A stretch of 64,000 nt of DNA from Corythucha ciliata (taxonomy: Eukaryota; Arthropoda; Insecta; Hemiptera; Tingidae). Of the stretch, positions 11,446-21,119 are shown piece after piece (the stretch's first letter is position 1; the number at the start of each line of letters is the position of its first letter). The DNA is taken from positions 3,658,001-3,722,000 of the forward strand of contig CM075937.1 of NCBI GenBank assembly GCA_038030265.1, given 5' to 3'. The translations under genes and the position numbers were made by a program. Below the pieces are notes generated by a model, which saw nothing but the letters and a program-made list of their open reading frames with translations, did no database searches and was not told the origin of the DNA.

Positions 11446-12565
11446 CCAACAAAGTAAAATATCAATTTTGAAGTAAAATATTCAGTTTTGAGGTAAAGTG
11501 ATATTTTTGGGGTGGAACCGCAAGTTTCAGGGTGAAATCTTCAGTTTAGGAACGTTTTTGGGATGAAATCATAAGTTTTGGAATTAAAACAGTCAGTTTT
11601 GAGGTAAAATGGCCAGTTTTGTATTAACGTCATCAGTTATGGGGCAACACGTCAGCTTTGGCGTGAAATCGTCTGTTTTGGTATAAAATCGTCACATTTG
11701 CGATGAATTTGTCATTTTTTGTTGTGAAATCACCTGTTTTCAAGGCAGAATGGTCTAAAATCACCCGTTTTGAGGAAAATTTGAGTTAATGTGTCACAAA
11801 ATTTGACATTGTCAGTTTTGGAGTAAATTATCCAATTTTGAGGGGAAATTGTCGTTTCGGGTGCAAAATATTCATTTTGAAATGGAACAGTAAAGTTTAG
11901 TTTTAGGTTAAAATCGCCAGTTTTGTGGTAGCATCTTCATTTTGAGGGGGGGGGGGCACGTCGGACATGGCCAGGAATTGCTGTTTTTTTTTTGTTTTTT
12001 TACTAAAATCGCCAATTGAAGGATATAATCGGCAGTTTTTAGTACTGAGTGGTCTGTTAATTGTAGTTAAGATCACTTTTTTTGATCCGTTTTGGGTTTA
12101 ACCCGCCATTTTTAGGCGGAATTCACCAGTTTTGGGGGTAAAGACTTGGATTTTAAAAGTTGTGCTGAGAAATTTTCAGTTTAGGCGTAAACACTTCGTC
12201 TTTGGCGTAGAAACGTCAGTTTTGAAGTAAAATATTCAGTTATACTAGAGTGAAATATTCAGTTTTTTTGTTAAAAAACGTCAGTTTTGAGTTAAAACCC
12301 GTTATTTTTTGGTTAAAAAATGTTTAATTTTTACGTCTCTCAGACAAGACGTTGATGAAAAGACGGTCACCCTGTATATTTGAATGCCAAGTAACGATTT
12401 CCGGGGAAATCGAATTGTCTGTTAATAGAAAAAGTCTGAATAGAATTGTCAGTTTTTGGATAGAAAATCAGGAATAGAAGGCTAAAACAGACAATTTCCG
12501 AACGAAGATGTTAGTTTTTGATGGATTACGACCCTTTTTTGTGAAAAATCAGTTTCCGGAGAAGA
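11446..12565. repeat. Degenerate tandem array, type C
   Basis: About 40 imperfect modules of 20-30 bp built on AAATCGTCAGTTTTGG and GAGGTAAAAT. The same type occurs at 59330-60100, in both cases downstream of the dispersed repeat seen at 8400 and 59048. The CGTCAGTTTTG core is shared with type A. Confidence 0.7.
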
Positions 12566-12685
12566 ATTTGACGATTTATTGCGCTACCAGTTCTTTTGTT
12601 GGGGTCTCTAGTTTCCATAACGTCCGACATATTCTGCCCAGCCTTTGGTCAAGGGCTGGCTACGCCCCTGCCTAGGAAGGTGTTT

Positions 12686-12907
12686 TTAAAAAAACACGTG
12701 TCTTGCGTGTATAAGTTCCATGGATTGTGTTATGTTTTGTGGTTGGTGTTTATGTGTACGAAGGTGATTAGCAAAGTTTGAGTCGATCTTGTGTTTGTTA
12801 TATGATGCTATGTGTTCCCTGTATCGTTGTCTCAACTTCCTTCCGGTTTGCCCAATGTAAACTTCGTCGCATGAACATGTTAACTTGTATACCCACATTT
12901 TGATCAT
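12686..12907 (-). pseudogene. Penelope-like GIY-YIG endonuclease domain
   Basis: The 73-residue frame contains VYKLTCSCDEVYIGQTGRK followed by an RYREH segment, the signature of GIY-YIG endonucleases that nick target DNA for Penelope-like elements. A cysteine pair sits in front of the YIG motif, as is usual in this group. It lies in a different frame from the upstream reverse transcriptase, so a frameshift near 12900 separates the two. Confidence 0.85.
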
Positions 12908-13631
12908 ATATGTCGGTTTTTTCGGCTTTTGCTCGTGTCGCGTTCCTTATCGTTTTGTCAGTCCTCAATGCTACGTTCAAACCTTTCTTGGTAAAAAAGT
13001 TGGTAAGCCGGTATGTTTCCCTTCCGGTGAAGGTAAATGATGTCCATTTCTTCACATCACTACTGTCAGGTCTTTTTCTCTGTAGTTTCTGTTTCTGTTT
13101 GAGTAACTTGTCAATTGTTCTTGTCTCGTATCCGTTATTTACCGCTATTTGGTAAATTAGGTTAAGTTCGTTTCTGTAGTTTGTCTCTGACATGGGGATA
13201 CTGTTAAGTCGGTGTATCAAACTTCGGAATGCCGACAGTTTGTGCTGGATGGGATGGTAGGAGGAGTTATGGATTACCACATCTGACGCAGTATTTTTCC
13301 GGAAAATGTTAAACGATAAGGTTCCTGAAGGGCTATTTCGGGTTATGTTGATATCTAAATAATTAATTGACTGATCAATCTCTTCCTCGACCGTAAACTT
13401 AATATTTTTGTGTACACCGTTTAAGAAATCCAATACTTGGTTTACGTCATGTTTTGGCATTATACACAATATATCGTCCACATAGCGAGCATAAAAGGTG
13501 ACGCCATGATCCTCACGCAGCCTCTGTGTGAATGCCTCTTCCAAATGTTGCAGGAAGGCTTCAGAAAGGATGGCTGAGGTTGGGTTACCCATTCCCAGAC
13601 CATCTAGCTGTTTATATAATATTCCCATCAA
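12908..13631 (-). pseudogene. Penelope-like reverse transcriptase, palm and thumb
   Basis: The frame (extending to 12798 out of register) carries GLGMGNPTSAILSEAF, the equivalent of the G-x-P-x-S motif, and the catalytic RYVDDILCIM. The downstream part matches the thumb/connector of Penelope-like enzymes. The YVDD catalytic box is intact, but the fingers are in another frame. Confidence 0.85.
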
Positions 13632-14205
13632 ACTGGAAATAATTCTGACTTACTACTGTCGTGAGGATCCTGCCAAACACGTGGTTGGCGCCAACCGCAT
13701 CGCTGTTTTCTCTCAATTTATTGTTGATAATCGTGAGAGTTTGGCTAACTGGGACAGCTGTGTACAGATCTTTGATGTCGAATGATACCAAGATTGATCC
13801 CTCTGGAACGGTGACACTATTAAGTTTTTCTATTAAGTGTGTAGAGTTTCTCATTGTGTAAGTATTCCTAAGTTTAATTTTGCTTTTTAGGATCTGGGCT
13901 ATATGTTTTGCTAGTTTGTAAGCTGGAGCTGTTGTATAGTTAACTACTGTTCTGATGGGTATATCCGGCTTATGTAATTTTGGTTGGGATATTAGAGGGG
14001 GAGCTTTTGGATTCATATTTATAAGGAATTTTGATAGGAATGGGGGTATGATTTCGGATGATTCTTTCAGTATTTTTCGGATATGGGATTGGAACTGTTC
14101 TGTTGGATCTTCGCGTAGCCTGATACAGTCATTAGTTTTCTCGACGTACCTTTGTTTGCTAATCAGTACTGTGGTTAAGGAACCTTTAAAGACGAGTAGA
14201 CGCAT
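13612..14205 (-). pseudogene. Penelope-like reverse transcriptase, fingers and first aspartate motif
   Basis: It contains a KLHKP segment followed by SFDIKDLYTAVPVS, the first catalytic aspartate block. It ends in a stop within the segment that should lead into the palm, while the palm continues one frame over. The first ten or so residues of the open frame are encoded by the inserted MITE, not by the element. Confidence 0.8.
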
Positions 14206-14361
14206 ACGGCGCCATGTTCGTTCTTATCAGTTTAATAAGATAGGTTGGGGGTGGTTTGTTGACATTCACAAAACATGAACAAAAGGTGGATTTCACAAGG
14301 CTGATAATTGATAAGAGCGAACATGGCGTCTGTGATTTTACCTGTCTGATTATAGGTTCTC
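14176..14361. mobile_element. MITE copy 1, 9-bp target duplication, nested in Penelope-like element
   Basis: A 186-bp element is bounded by perfect 9-bp direct repeats TACTGTGGT (14167-14175 and 14362-14370). The ends are long imperfect inverted repeats of about 60 bp; GCCATGTTCG and CGAACATGGC are the best-conserved part. It interrupts the reverse transcriptase reading frame. A 9-bp duplication with long termini fits a Mutator-like (MULE) MITE. Confidence 0.88.
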
Positions 14362-14386
14362 TACTGTGGTGTTGCCTTTGTCAGCT

Positions 14387-14662
14387 TTAGTCGCTATTAT
14401 GTCTTCTTTTTTCAGTTTCGTACGGAGTTTTTCCATTGTCCTTGTTGTCTGTGTGGTCGTAGTCGTGGGCGTTTTTTGTTACCAGTTCAGCGACGAGATG
14501 TCTACAGTGTTCTTGTTCTTCTTCTGGCAAAAAGGAAATTGCGTGCTCACAATCAACAATATTTTGTTCGGTATCTCTCTGTATATTGTTGCGTTGTATG
14601 TTGTGTTTTAATCCTTTCTCAAGTAAGTCAGTTTCCTCCTTAGTTAGTGTAGTAGTGTTCAT
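14387..14662 (-). pseudogene. Penelope-like element N-terminal segment
   Basis: It begins with M and includes LTKEETDLLEKGLKHNI, a block characteristic of Penelope-like element proteins upstream of the polymerase core. Read on past 14387 it reaches a KADKGNTTV block just before the MITE insertion point at 14362-14370. Confidence 0.75.
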
Positions 14663-15121
14663 ATTTACTAGTCGGATCCGGGGGGTGGAGAGGATACGCG
14701 AGACATACTACAACCCTCGTAAGACGGATTGGGGCGGTTTTCGCAGAGGAAGTAAATGGTAGGCTTAGTTTCGGGGGCGGTCCGACAAGCATATTGAAGG
14801 AAGTTCAAAAATGAATTATTTGGAATTAATGTAAGTCGCAACTCACGATTTAGAAGCAGCTAGCTAGAGACAATGGCTATAAAATTCGCAATAAACACTA
14901 ATTTTTCCGGCGAGGGAAGTTGTGAAGGCTGACGCCATCCTTCGTTCCCAAGTGGCAACCAAAAACACATCAATCCTACCTGATTCCGTCAACCGAAACG
15001 TTCCTTTTAGATACAGGTCACATTAAGACGTGATTGTCATCCTTTTGCAACACAATTCGAGCAAATGAAAACTAATTAAAAAATAAAAAACCACTATCTG
15101 GAGCAATCAACCACGTTACTA

Positions 15122-15306
15122 GAGAACCTATAATCAGACAGGTAAAATCACAGACGCCATGTTCGCTCTTATCAATTATCAGTCTTGTGAAATCCACCTT
15201 TTTTTGATGCTTCGTGGAGCTCAACAAACACCCCCAACCATTCTTATTAAACTGATAAGAACGAACATGGCGCCGTACGCGTCTACTCGTCTTTGAAGGT
15301 TCCTTT
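15122..15306. mobile_element. MITE copy 2, opposite orientation
   Basis: A 185-bp copy of the element at 14176-14361, inverted relative to it and bounded by perfect 9-bp repeats ACGTTACTA (15113-15121 and 15307-15315). The two copies agree in length and in both termini, which fixes the element ends. Confidence 0.9.
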
Positions 15307-15315
15307 ACGTTACTA

Positions 15316-16419
15316 TTCACAATTTGTATGGGAAACCTATGACACCGAAACCTTCAATCTCCTAGGGACTCCTTCAATTAAATCCGCCTGAGCGCGCTCC
15401 GGTCCACCTGCTCGCTCTCAATAGTGGATGAGAGGGGTGGAGTTTCAAAATAAGTGCCATGTTGCCATAACTATACAAGGAGAGGGACAGGGTGATTGTT
15501 TACCAGGGGGCGACCTGCCCCCTCCACGCCCCTCCAGTCCACTGTGAGCAATCCAGGTTTATATATCGTTGGTCGTATACAAGGTGACTAAGCTTTCTAT
15601 AGGTGCCGCAGATCTTCGGCCATTACTGTCCTTCATCTACGTCACGAGCAGCCCCAAGTGCCTTTGCGCTGGACCCAGTACATTATTAATTGTTATTGGG
15701 CTGTGATTTTTGAGCATTCATAACCGTCAATTTCAAAATTAACTTGTTTTGCTGCTCTAGGGTGAGCAATCGGGAGCAAAGGACTGCTGGTGACGTCAGA
15801 CTCCACCCCTCCCGTCCGATTGGTGATTGGGTGTTTTTTCCATCTCCTCTGCAGACCGAACGTTGAAGGTGATTTTCACGCAGATAGTCACCCCCTCCAA
15901 ACAGCTTTTCACGCCTTATTTGAGCTCCACGTTTACGTACTCATTCCAATCTACAGAAAATTTTACATAAAATGAAGTAGTATACATTTTCCAAATGTCG
16001 TACTCAAAATAACTTCAAACCCGCCTTGAACTTTTATCTTGAAAATGTACGCTCTATCTTCGACTCACTAACGGCGGATATCTACCTACAGTTTCTTCCA
16101 AGTTCCTCTGGCTGTGCTGGGTTTTACACCGGGGCACGAAACACGACGGAATTTGAAGTCAAAATTAATTATTTTTTTTATAAAGAAAATGGATAGAAAA
16201 GAATAAATATTCTATCGGTGAAAATGTCCAAAATCCAGCTGTAATTTTATTTGCTTCACATGTAGTTTGTGAAGCAATCACTTTATATTTTTAAAAAATT
16301 GAGATCAAATGTTAGAAGAGCGCTCTGGCGGGATCAAAATTGCCGATTTCATAATTGACCGCACCGTTGCCATAGCGATCGTGATGAGTGGAAGAACTTG
16401 GGTTCTATACAACTTTGAG
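15316..16419. other. Non-coding DNA, nothing recognised
   Basis: No supported gene, and no repeat that I could match elsewhere in the window. Confidence 0.4.
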
Positions 16420-16445
16420 TCCCGCTAAGTTTTTATTTTCACGAC
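16420..16445 (-). repeat. BEL/Pao 3' LTR remnant
   Basis: It matches the start of the 5' LTR (TGTCGTGAAAAT, then ACTTAGCGGGA). The minus-strand sequence just upstream, AAGGTGGGAGTA, is a plausible polypurine tract. Similarity to the 5' LTR is lost after about 26 bp. Confidence 0.6.
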
Positions 16446-16489
16446 ATACTCCCACCTTGAGTACGGAGGGGTTTCAGAGTCCGACGCAC

Positions 16490-16852
16490 TCACTCCAATC
16501 TCCATTCGATTCTTCCGACGTAGGTTTGACGGGCAGCTTCTTTGCAGTCGACAGTTCCCGACGTGGAACTCATACCCTTGAAGTTGGTCCCATTGACGGT
16601 GTACACAATTTTAGGACGACGTGCTACCATCCTATCAACGATTTTAGGAATTAACGGATGATCTTCCTCTCTCTGATCGATTTCTGTCGGAGACAGAATG
16701 CCTGGTGCTCTTTTCCTGTTCTTCCAGTGATAAATCCGTGTGAAAATTCGAATGAGGTTTTCATACTTTGATATTTCACGTAGGAATCGAGAGTAGATTT
16801 CTTCTGCATTCGTGTTGACAGCTGAAACTTCTGTTTTCTTCCACTCCCTCAT
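16490..16852 (-). pseudogene. BEL/Pao linker and integrase start, truncated
   Basis: The 120-residue frame contains a YSRF...ISKYENLIRIFTRIYHWKN segment and an LSPTEID block, which match the linker between RNase H and integrase in BEL/Pao polyproteins. The integrase catalytic core is absent. Confidence 0.6.
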
Positions 16853-16906
16853 GATTTCTAATTCACTTTCTTCAGGAGATTCTTTGAGCCGCTGAGGGCC
16901 CTCCCA

Positions 16907-17161
16907 TCATCTCGACTGCATCAGCTGTCGAGGTGAGCAACCTCGGCTCAACAGGTCGGCTGGAGTATGATGCCAGCAATTCACGTCCGTGAGCCTTCTT
17001 ATTTCGTTTACGCGGTTCATGACGAACACTCCCCACGTAGCATCACGCTTGATACAAGCAAGCGCCGTAGTCGAGTCGCTCCAGAACCAAGTTTCAATAT
17101 CTGAGCCGAATTCTGGTGCGACATGAGAAGCAAGTCGAGCTACGATTCCCGCAGCCAGCAA
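16907..17161 (-). pseudogene. BEL/Pao RNase H region
   Basis: The segment includes WFWSDSTTALACIKRD, with the conserved S-D-S-T block, then WGVFVMNRVNEIR and PADLLSRG, all typical of the BEL/Pao RNase H and the sequence behind it. Confidence 0.8.
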
Positions 17162-17373
17162 CTCCAGATTGTCATTTTGTTCACCTGTGATACCCGGGAT
17201 TTAGCTGCCAATAAATGAATGAAAAGTTCTCAGTTGTGTACTGCCCTTAGGTAAACAACGGCAGCATAAGCGTTCTGCGAGGCGTCACAAAACGTGTGTA
17301 TCGATACCTGTGAATCTTTAAGGTCTACGTATCGCGGAATCCTTATTTCTTTGAGTGCCGGGAATTGCTTTAT

Positions 17374-18393
17374 TCAGCTTATGAAATTTTGACTGATTTC
17401 ATTGTCAACCTCTTTATCCCATCCATCTCCCGATGACCAAGTTTCCTGAATTAGTATTTTTGGCAGCTGAGTGGTGGGCACGCTCATGCCAATAGGGTCA
17501 AAAACCTTTTGATACGCGGACAGAATTTTTCTCCGAGTTACAGCGCCGGTATAATTGTCTAAATCGATGTCTGGGATGTGTATCTTGAGGAGATCTTCTT
17601 TTCTGTCCCAAAGTATGCCTAAAACGGCCGTATCCGTTGAGGAATTCAGAGTGGGATCAGATAACTCCCACCCTCGAAGCTCAAACTGTGCCTCTCCGAG
17701 AATGGCCGTAGACTCTTGAATGAATTGTTCCAATTCATCATTTGTTGATAAACTTGCAACCGTGTTGTCTACGTACCAACTTTTTTGTAATTTCAAGGCA
17801 AGTTCTTTGGAAAATCGGGCGTTTCTTTGTTCTATATTTTCCAAAGCTGTCTTCAAGTGATGGTTCAGAACTGCTCCTAGCAGAAACAGACTACTGTTGA
17901 TACCAAAAACAGGTTTGTAGGCCATTTGTGAAGCTAGCGTCTTCGTCACATAGCTACGTTGTGACCCGGAATCGAATAACTGTCTAGCTTGTACCTCGTC
18001 TTTTTCTCCTCGAACTTTAACGATGAGAGTTTGCATTAGAATTTGGGAACTGTTCGAATTTAACAAATTTTTCTCGCATTCATCCACGTCTTTCCTGTTG
18101 CTTTCTCGAGTGTCTGTTGTTTTGGCTTTCCAAAGCGAAAAGTGCCGGGCTTCGCACAGAATGCAACGCACGGTGGCTTTACATCGATTTGCATTATGCG
18201 CTTTTTTAAGACAGCAGAAGCATGCTCCCTTTTTCCTGAACACGTCGCTAACATCGTCGAGTTGCAGATCTCTGACTTTCAGACAGTTGTCACTGGAATG
18301 GGAGGTCATCTCATAAAAAATGCACAAGACCTGTTTTTGTGCCTGATCGTTGTTTAAGAGGTCAGCGGCCGTACACTGGTTTTGATGGGTCAC
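17374..18393 (-). pseudogene. BEL/Pao gag knuckle, protease and partial reverse transcriptase in one frame
   Basis: The 339-residue frame starts with zinc-knuckle-like Cys/His clusters in which one expected cysteine is tyrosine (CIFYEMTSHSSDNC). A protease active site, LFDSGSQRSYV, follows. Directly after ASQMAYKP it enters reverse transcriptase at VFGINSSLFLLGAVLNHHLK, so the end of the protease and the fingers of the reverse transcriptase are deleted in frame. The catalytic box reads YVDN; from memory, some invertebrate BEL/Pao lineages have this variant. The connector region (DNYTGAVTRRKILSAY, VFDPIG) is clear. Confidence 0.85.
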
Positions 18394-18660
18394 CTTTTTT
18401 TACTTTGACAGTTGACCTTGTCACTGCCATATGTTCTTGATTTGAAATGCTGTTTGGCCGAATTCTTCTCTTCGACTCTCTCCGAGAACGATTCTCGCGC
18501 TAAGCTCGTCCCTCTTCCTCTTCGACTTTGTGCCTAAGAAAGGCTAGGAGGAGCTGCATTTTGTCTGACTTTGAACAAGACGTCTCTGAAACCGAAATTT
18601 TGCTCTCATTTTTCCAGTCTTTGAGGACAGACTCTGGTAGTGCTGACTCTACTAAGGGTG

Positions 18661-18966
18661 TCAAAAAATAGGCAAACCTAGTGTAGCTAACGCGTTTAAT
18701 TGGGTCGACAGTCGATCGTAAAGTGAACGTAAGGGAAGCTTTTGGTCGTCTCTTGTTTGAATGAGAACCAATTTAAGGAGTTCTCTCACATAAAGGTCTG
18801 TCAGGAGGTTTTCTCTACCAAATCTAGACTTGAGTTGATCAATTGCCTTTGGGTAGTTCTCGGGTAACGGCGGAAAACTTTCCACTAGTTCCCTGGCGAG
18901 CGAATATGGTTTCGTGTAGAGGAGTAAATATTGAAATTTCGTGGAGTTATCGTAGTCTTCACTCAA
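18661..18966 (-). pseudogene. BEL/Pao gag, DUF1759-like part
   Basis: The frame carries KFQYLLLYTKPYSLAREL and a YPKAIDQLKSRFGRENLL segment, matching the conserved part of BEL/Pao gag proteins. Confidence 0.75.
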
Positions 18967-19093
18967 ATGAATTCTCTCGAAAATAGCCCAAAACGGAATC
19001 CATTACTTGAGACTGCCATCGAACTCTTTTGGCACAAGTTTGGGAAGCTTCAGATCCTTAGTTTTGTTTGATCTGGTGTCGGATACGTCCGAC

Positions 19094-19312
19094 CTAGCTT
19101 CGCTGAACCCCTTCGTGACTATGACTAGTATTCTTAAGAGCCGATTTAGTAGCTAAAAGACTAAAATATTTGTCGCGATACTCCTCCATGGAGTCAAATT
19201 CATTAGCGACCTCTTCTTCACCCTCCTCACACAAAAACAACAAATCACTCACCTGACTGTCGATCCACCAACTTGGCATAATTTGAAGAGATTTCGTCCG
19301 CCCTGCCTTCAT
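19094..19312 (-). pseudogene. BEL/Pao gag, N-terminal part
   Basis: It includes an acidic segment followed by SMEEYRDKYFSLLATKSAL, which resembles the early part of BEL/Pao gag. Its position upstream of the DUF1759-like segment supports the call. Confidence 0.55.
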
Positions 19313-19462
19313 TTATTAATTTACCCATAAGGTTTGCCTGGACAGTGAAAAATCTTCGAAGGTGTGTTCGTTCTCCTCAGAGTCTTATTTCTTAAATCGA
19401 GCTTTACTTTCTCAAGTTCCATAGTCATGGTCGTTCGTTCCCCACAAAGGATGCCAAAATTT

Positions 19463-19647
19463 CGTAATTCGACGGAGTATTTAATTGGGGAGGAAAAATA
19501 AACTTGAATAAAACTCGAGGGTAAAGGACTCTTTTATTTTTTAACGACAAAGTCAAAATCAGCTGAGAGTGAGACTACTACATAATTATAATAGAACATC
19601 GGCGAGATAAAATCATGAATCCCGCTAAGTTTATGATTTTCACGACA
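19463..19647 (-). repeat. BEL/Pao 5' LTR
   Basis: On the minus strand it starts TGTCGTGAAAATCATAAACT and is followed near 19462 by ATTTTGGCATCCT, a plausible primer-binding region. The exact inner edge is uncertain because the partner LTR is truncated. Confidence 0.55.
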
Positions 19648-19740
19648 GCTTTGTAGTTTGTGGTCCTCCGTCCCTTTGGGTTCCTCAAAAGGACCCTAAA
19701 ACGTAATAATTTCGCAAAACTGCTGTCGCAAAAGGGCCTC
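19648..19740. repeat. Dispersed repeat shared with 42685-42775
   Basis: Blocks TTGTGGTCCT, GTCCCTTT, TTC and CAAAAGGA, followed by an ACTGCTGT block, occur in the same order at both places. Confidence 0.5.
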
Positions 19741-20930
19741 ATGAATATGAGCAAAAAATATTAAATGAAACGTAAGTTTACTTCCAAAAACATAAAAAAG
19801 TATTTCGTACGCGAGTACAAACCTATACGTACCAGGACGGGGCAGTCCTCGAAATCTAAAGCTATTCTCGAAACTGCCAATTTACCTCTTCAAACTGGCT
19901 AACTAGCATTAAAACTGAACATTTTGCTGGTCCAGCGCGCTACCTGCAGTTACTTCACTGGGACATACTTTTGAGCTGGTTGACAGCTCGAGCATGAAAG
20001 AGGGGATGACAGTTGATCCAGCGCCGGTCACTGTTGAAACGCACCCAGTAGGGCGACATCGCCTCTTGAAAAGGGGGCGAAAATGAGCATTGTACATTTT
20101 TTGGACAAGCATTGCACAAGAAACCCATGAAACCCATTAGAGGATAATGTCCTTATCGAAAATTGTACTTCTTCAAGCTTCGAATGTTAAATAACCCCCA
20201 CCCCCCTTAACTTTGGCCCCGAATACACTCAATTGAGACTGTTTATATTTCACTTTGAAGAACTTGTAGGTACTTCTGGTGAGGCCTTTTGTTGAAACAG
20301 TTGAAAAAGTTATTTCCGAAGAACAAACAATGTTTAATAAGGAAGGGCCTGAAAATCCTCTCTTAAATACAGTTTTTTGCTTTTCAAGAAACCTTTCTCC
20401 ACTTCCCGGTCTTTTGAATGAATTTCATTATCGTGAAGTAAATTCTGACGCTTGAAAACAATTATAAAAAGAGACTTTTTGGTTTTCCAAGGTGGAATTA
20501 TAGGTCAGTCGTAAATGCGACTACGCTGGGAGGACAAGAATGTCTCACTCTCCACGGAACGTCTCACTCCTCCCCCCATTTCCCATTTCTCTCGTGTTAA
20601 GGGTGTAAGATAGCTCTTTTCCGAAGTCATATTACCGTCACACCGCGTGGCTCTCACGTTCCACTCGAGCTACTTCTCTACCCCCCTCCCCCCCCCACAA
20701 CACATAAGTTTAGGAATGGTACTGTGGTGTACAAGGAGCTAAAGTTTTTGCTGGTCGTAACGCGAGTATTTCTTCGTTTTTCCTGTCACATTACCCCCCC
20801 CCCCTTTTTTCTTGTAATGGACCCGAGGTGTTTTTAACGCTTTGAGAAGAGAAATGTTGGCATTATGGCTAATTTTAGCCTTTAGGGATAAAACTCGATG
20901 AATTCAAGTCGATCTTTTTTTTTTTTTCAG
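19741..20930. other. Non-coding DNA upstream of the LGR cap exon
   Basis: No exon for a signal peptide could be recognised here. An AATTCAAGTC direct repeat (20901-20910 and 20931-20940) brackets the polypyrimidine tract and acceptor of the first placed exon. Confidence 0.4.
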
Positions 20931-21119
20931 AATTCAAGTCATCGCCGAGTCGTCAAAACAAAATTTTACGCTCCCACCCGTCGAAGGTCTCGACACATGG
21001 GACACAGCAGGCTCGACCTGTAAATGCCACGCCGAGCACGACGTCTCTGATTGCGAATGCGCCGGCTCTGGCCTCTATGAAATGCCCAACAAGTTGCCTT
21101 GGACGAATATCACCAAACT
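20931..21119 (+). CDS. LGR exon 1 (N-terminal cysteine cap)
   Basis: Acceptor TTTTTTCAG, donor GTATGT. It encodes 63 residues including [20 protein letters not shown], the C-x-C...C-x-C cap of type A LGRs, with potential N-glycosylation at NFT and NIT. It starts and ends in phase 2, so at least one coding exon must lie upstream. Confidence 0.9.

Larger units (their letters stand above)
12686..14662 (-). mobile_element. Penelope-like retroelement, frameshifted
   Basis: Read on the minus strand, the order is a Penelope-type N-terminal segment, reverse transcriptase, then a C-terminal GIY-YIG endonuclease, the canonical layout of endonuclease-bearing Penelope-like elements. The reading frame is broken at about 13612-13631 and again near 12900, and a 186-bp MITE with a 9-bp target duplication sits inside the reverse transcriptase N-terminus. 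No long terminal repeats were located. The element is dead but nearly complete. Confidence 0.85.
16420..19647 (-). mobile_element. BEL/Pao LTR retrotransposon, internally deleted
   Basis: Minus-strand order: LTR (19647-19463), primer-binding region, gag with DUF1759-like segment and zinc knuckles, aspartic protease, reverse transcriptase, RNase H, integrase N-terminal part, purine tract, and an LTR remnant (16445-16420). This order and the motifs are those of BEL/Pao. A deletion joins the protease directly to the middle of the reverse transcriptase in one open frame, most of the integrase is missing, and several frames are interrupted. Confidence 0.85.

Noticed and set aside
12655..12680. GGCTGGCTACGCCCCTG, considered as the right end of one large element starting near 8400
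   Set aside because: It resembles transposon ends with GGGGCGTAGCCA, but the sequences flanking 8400 and 12680 do not give a clear target duplication.
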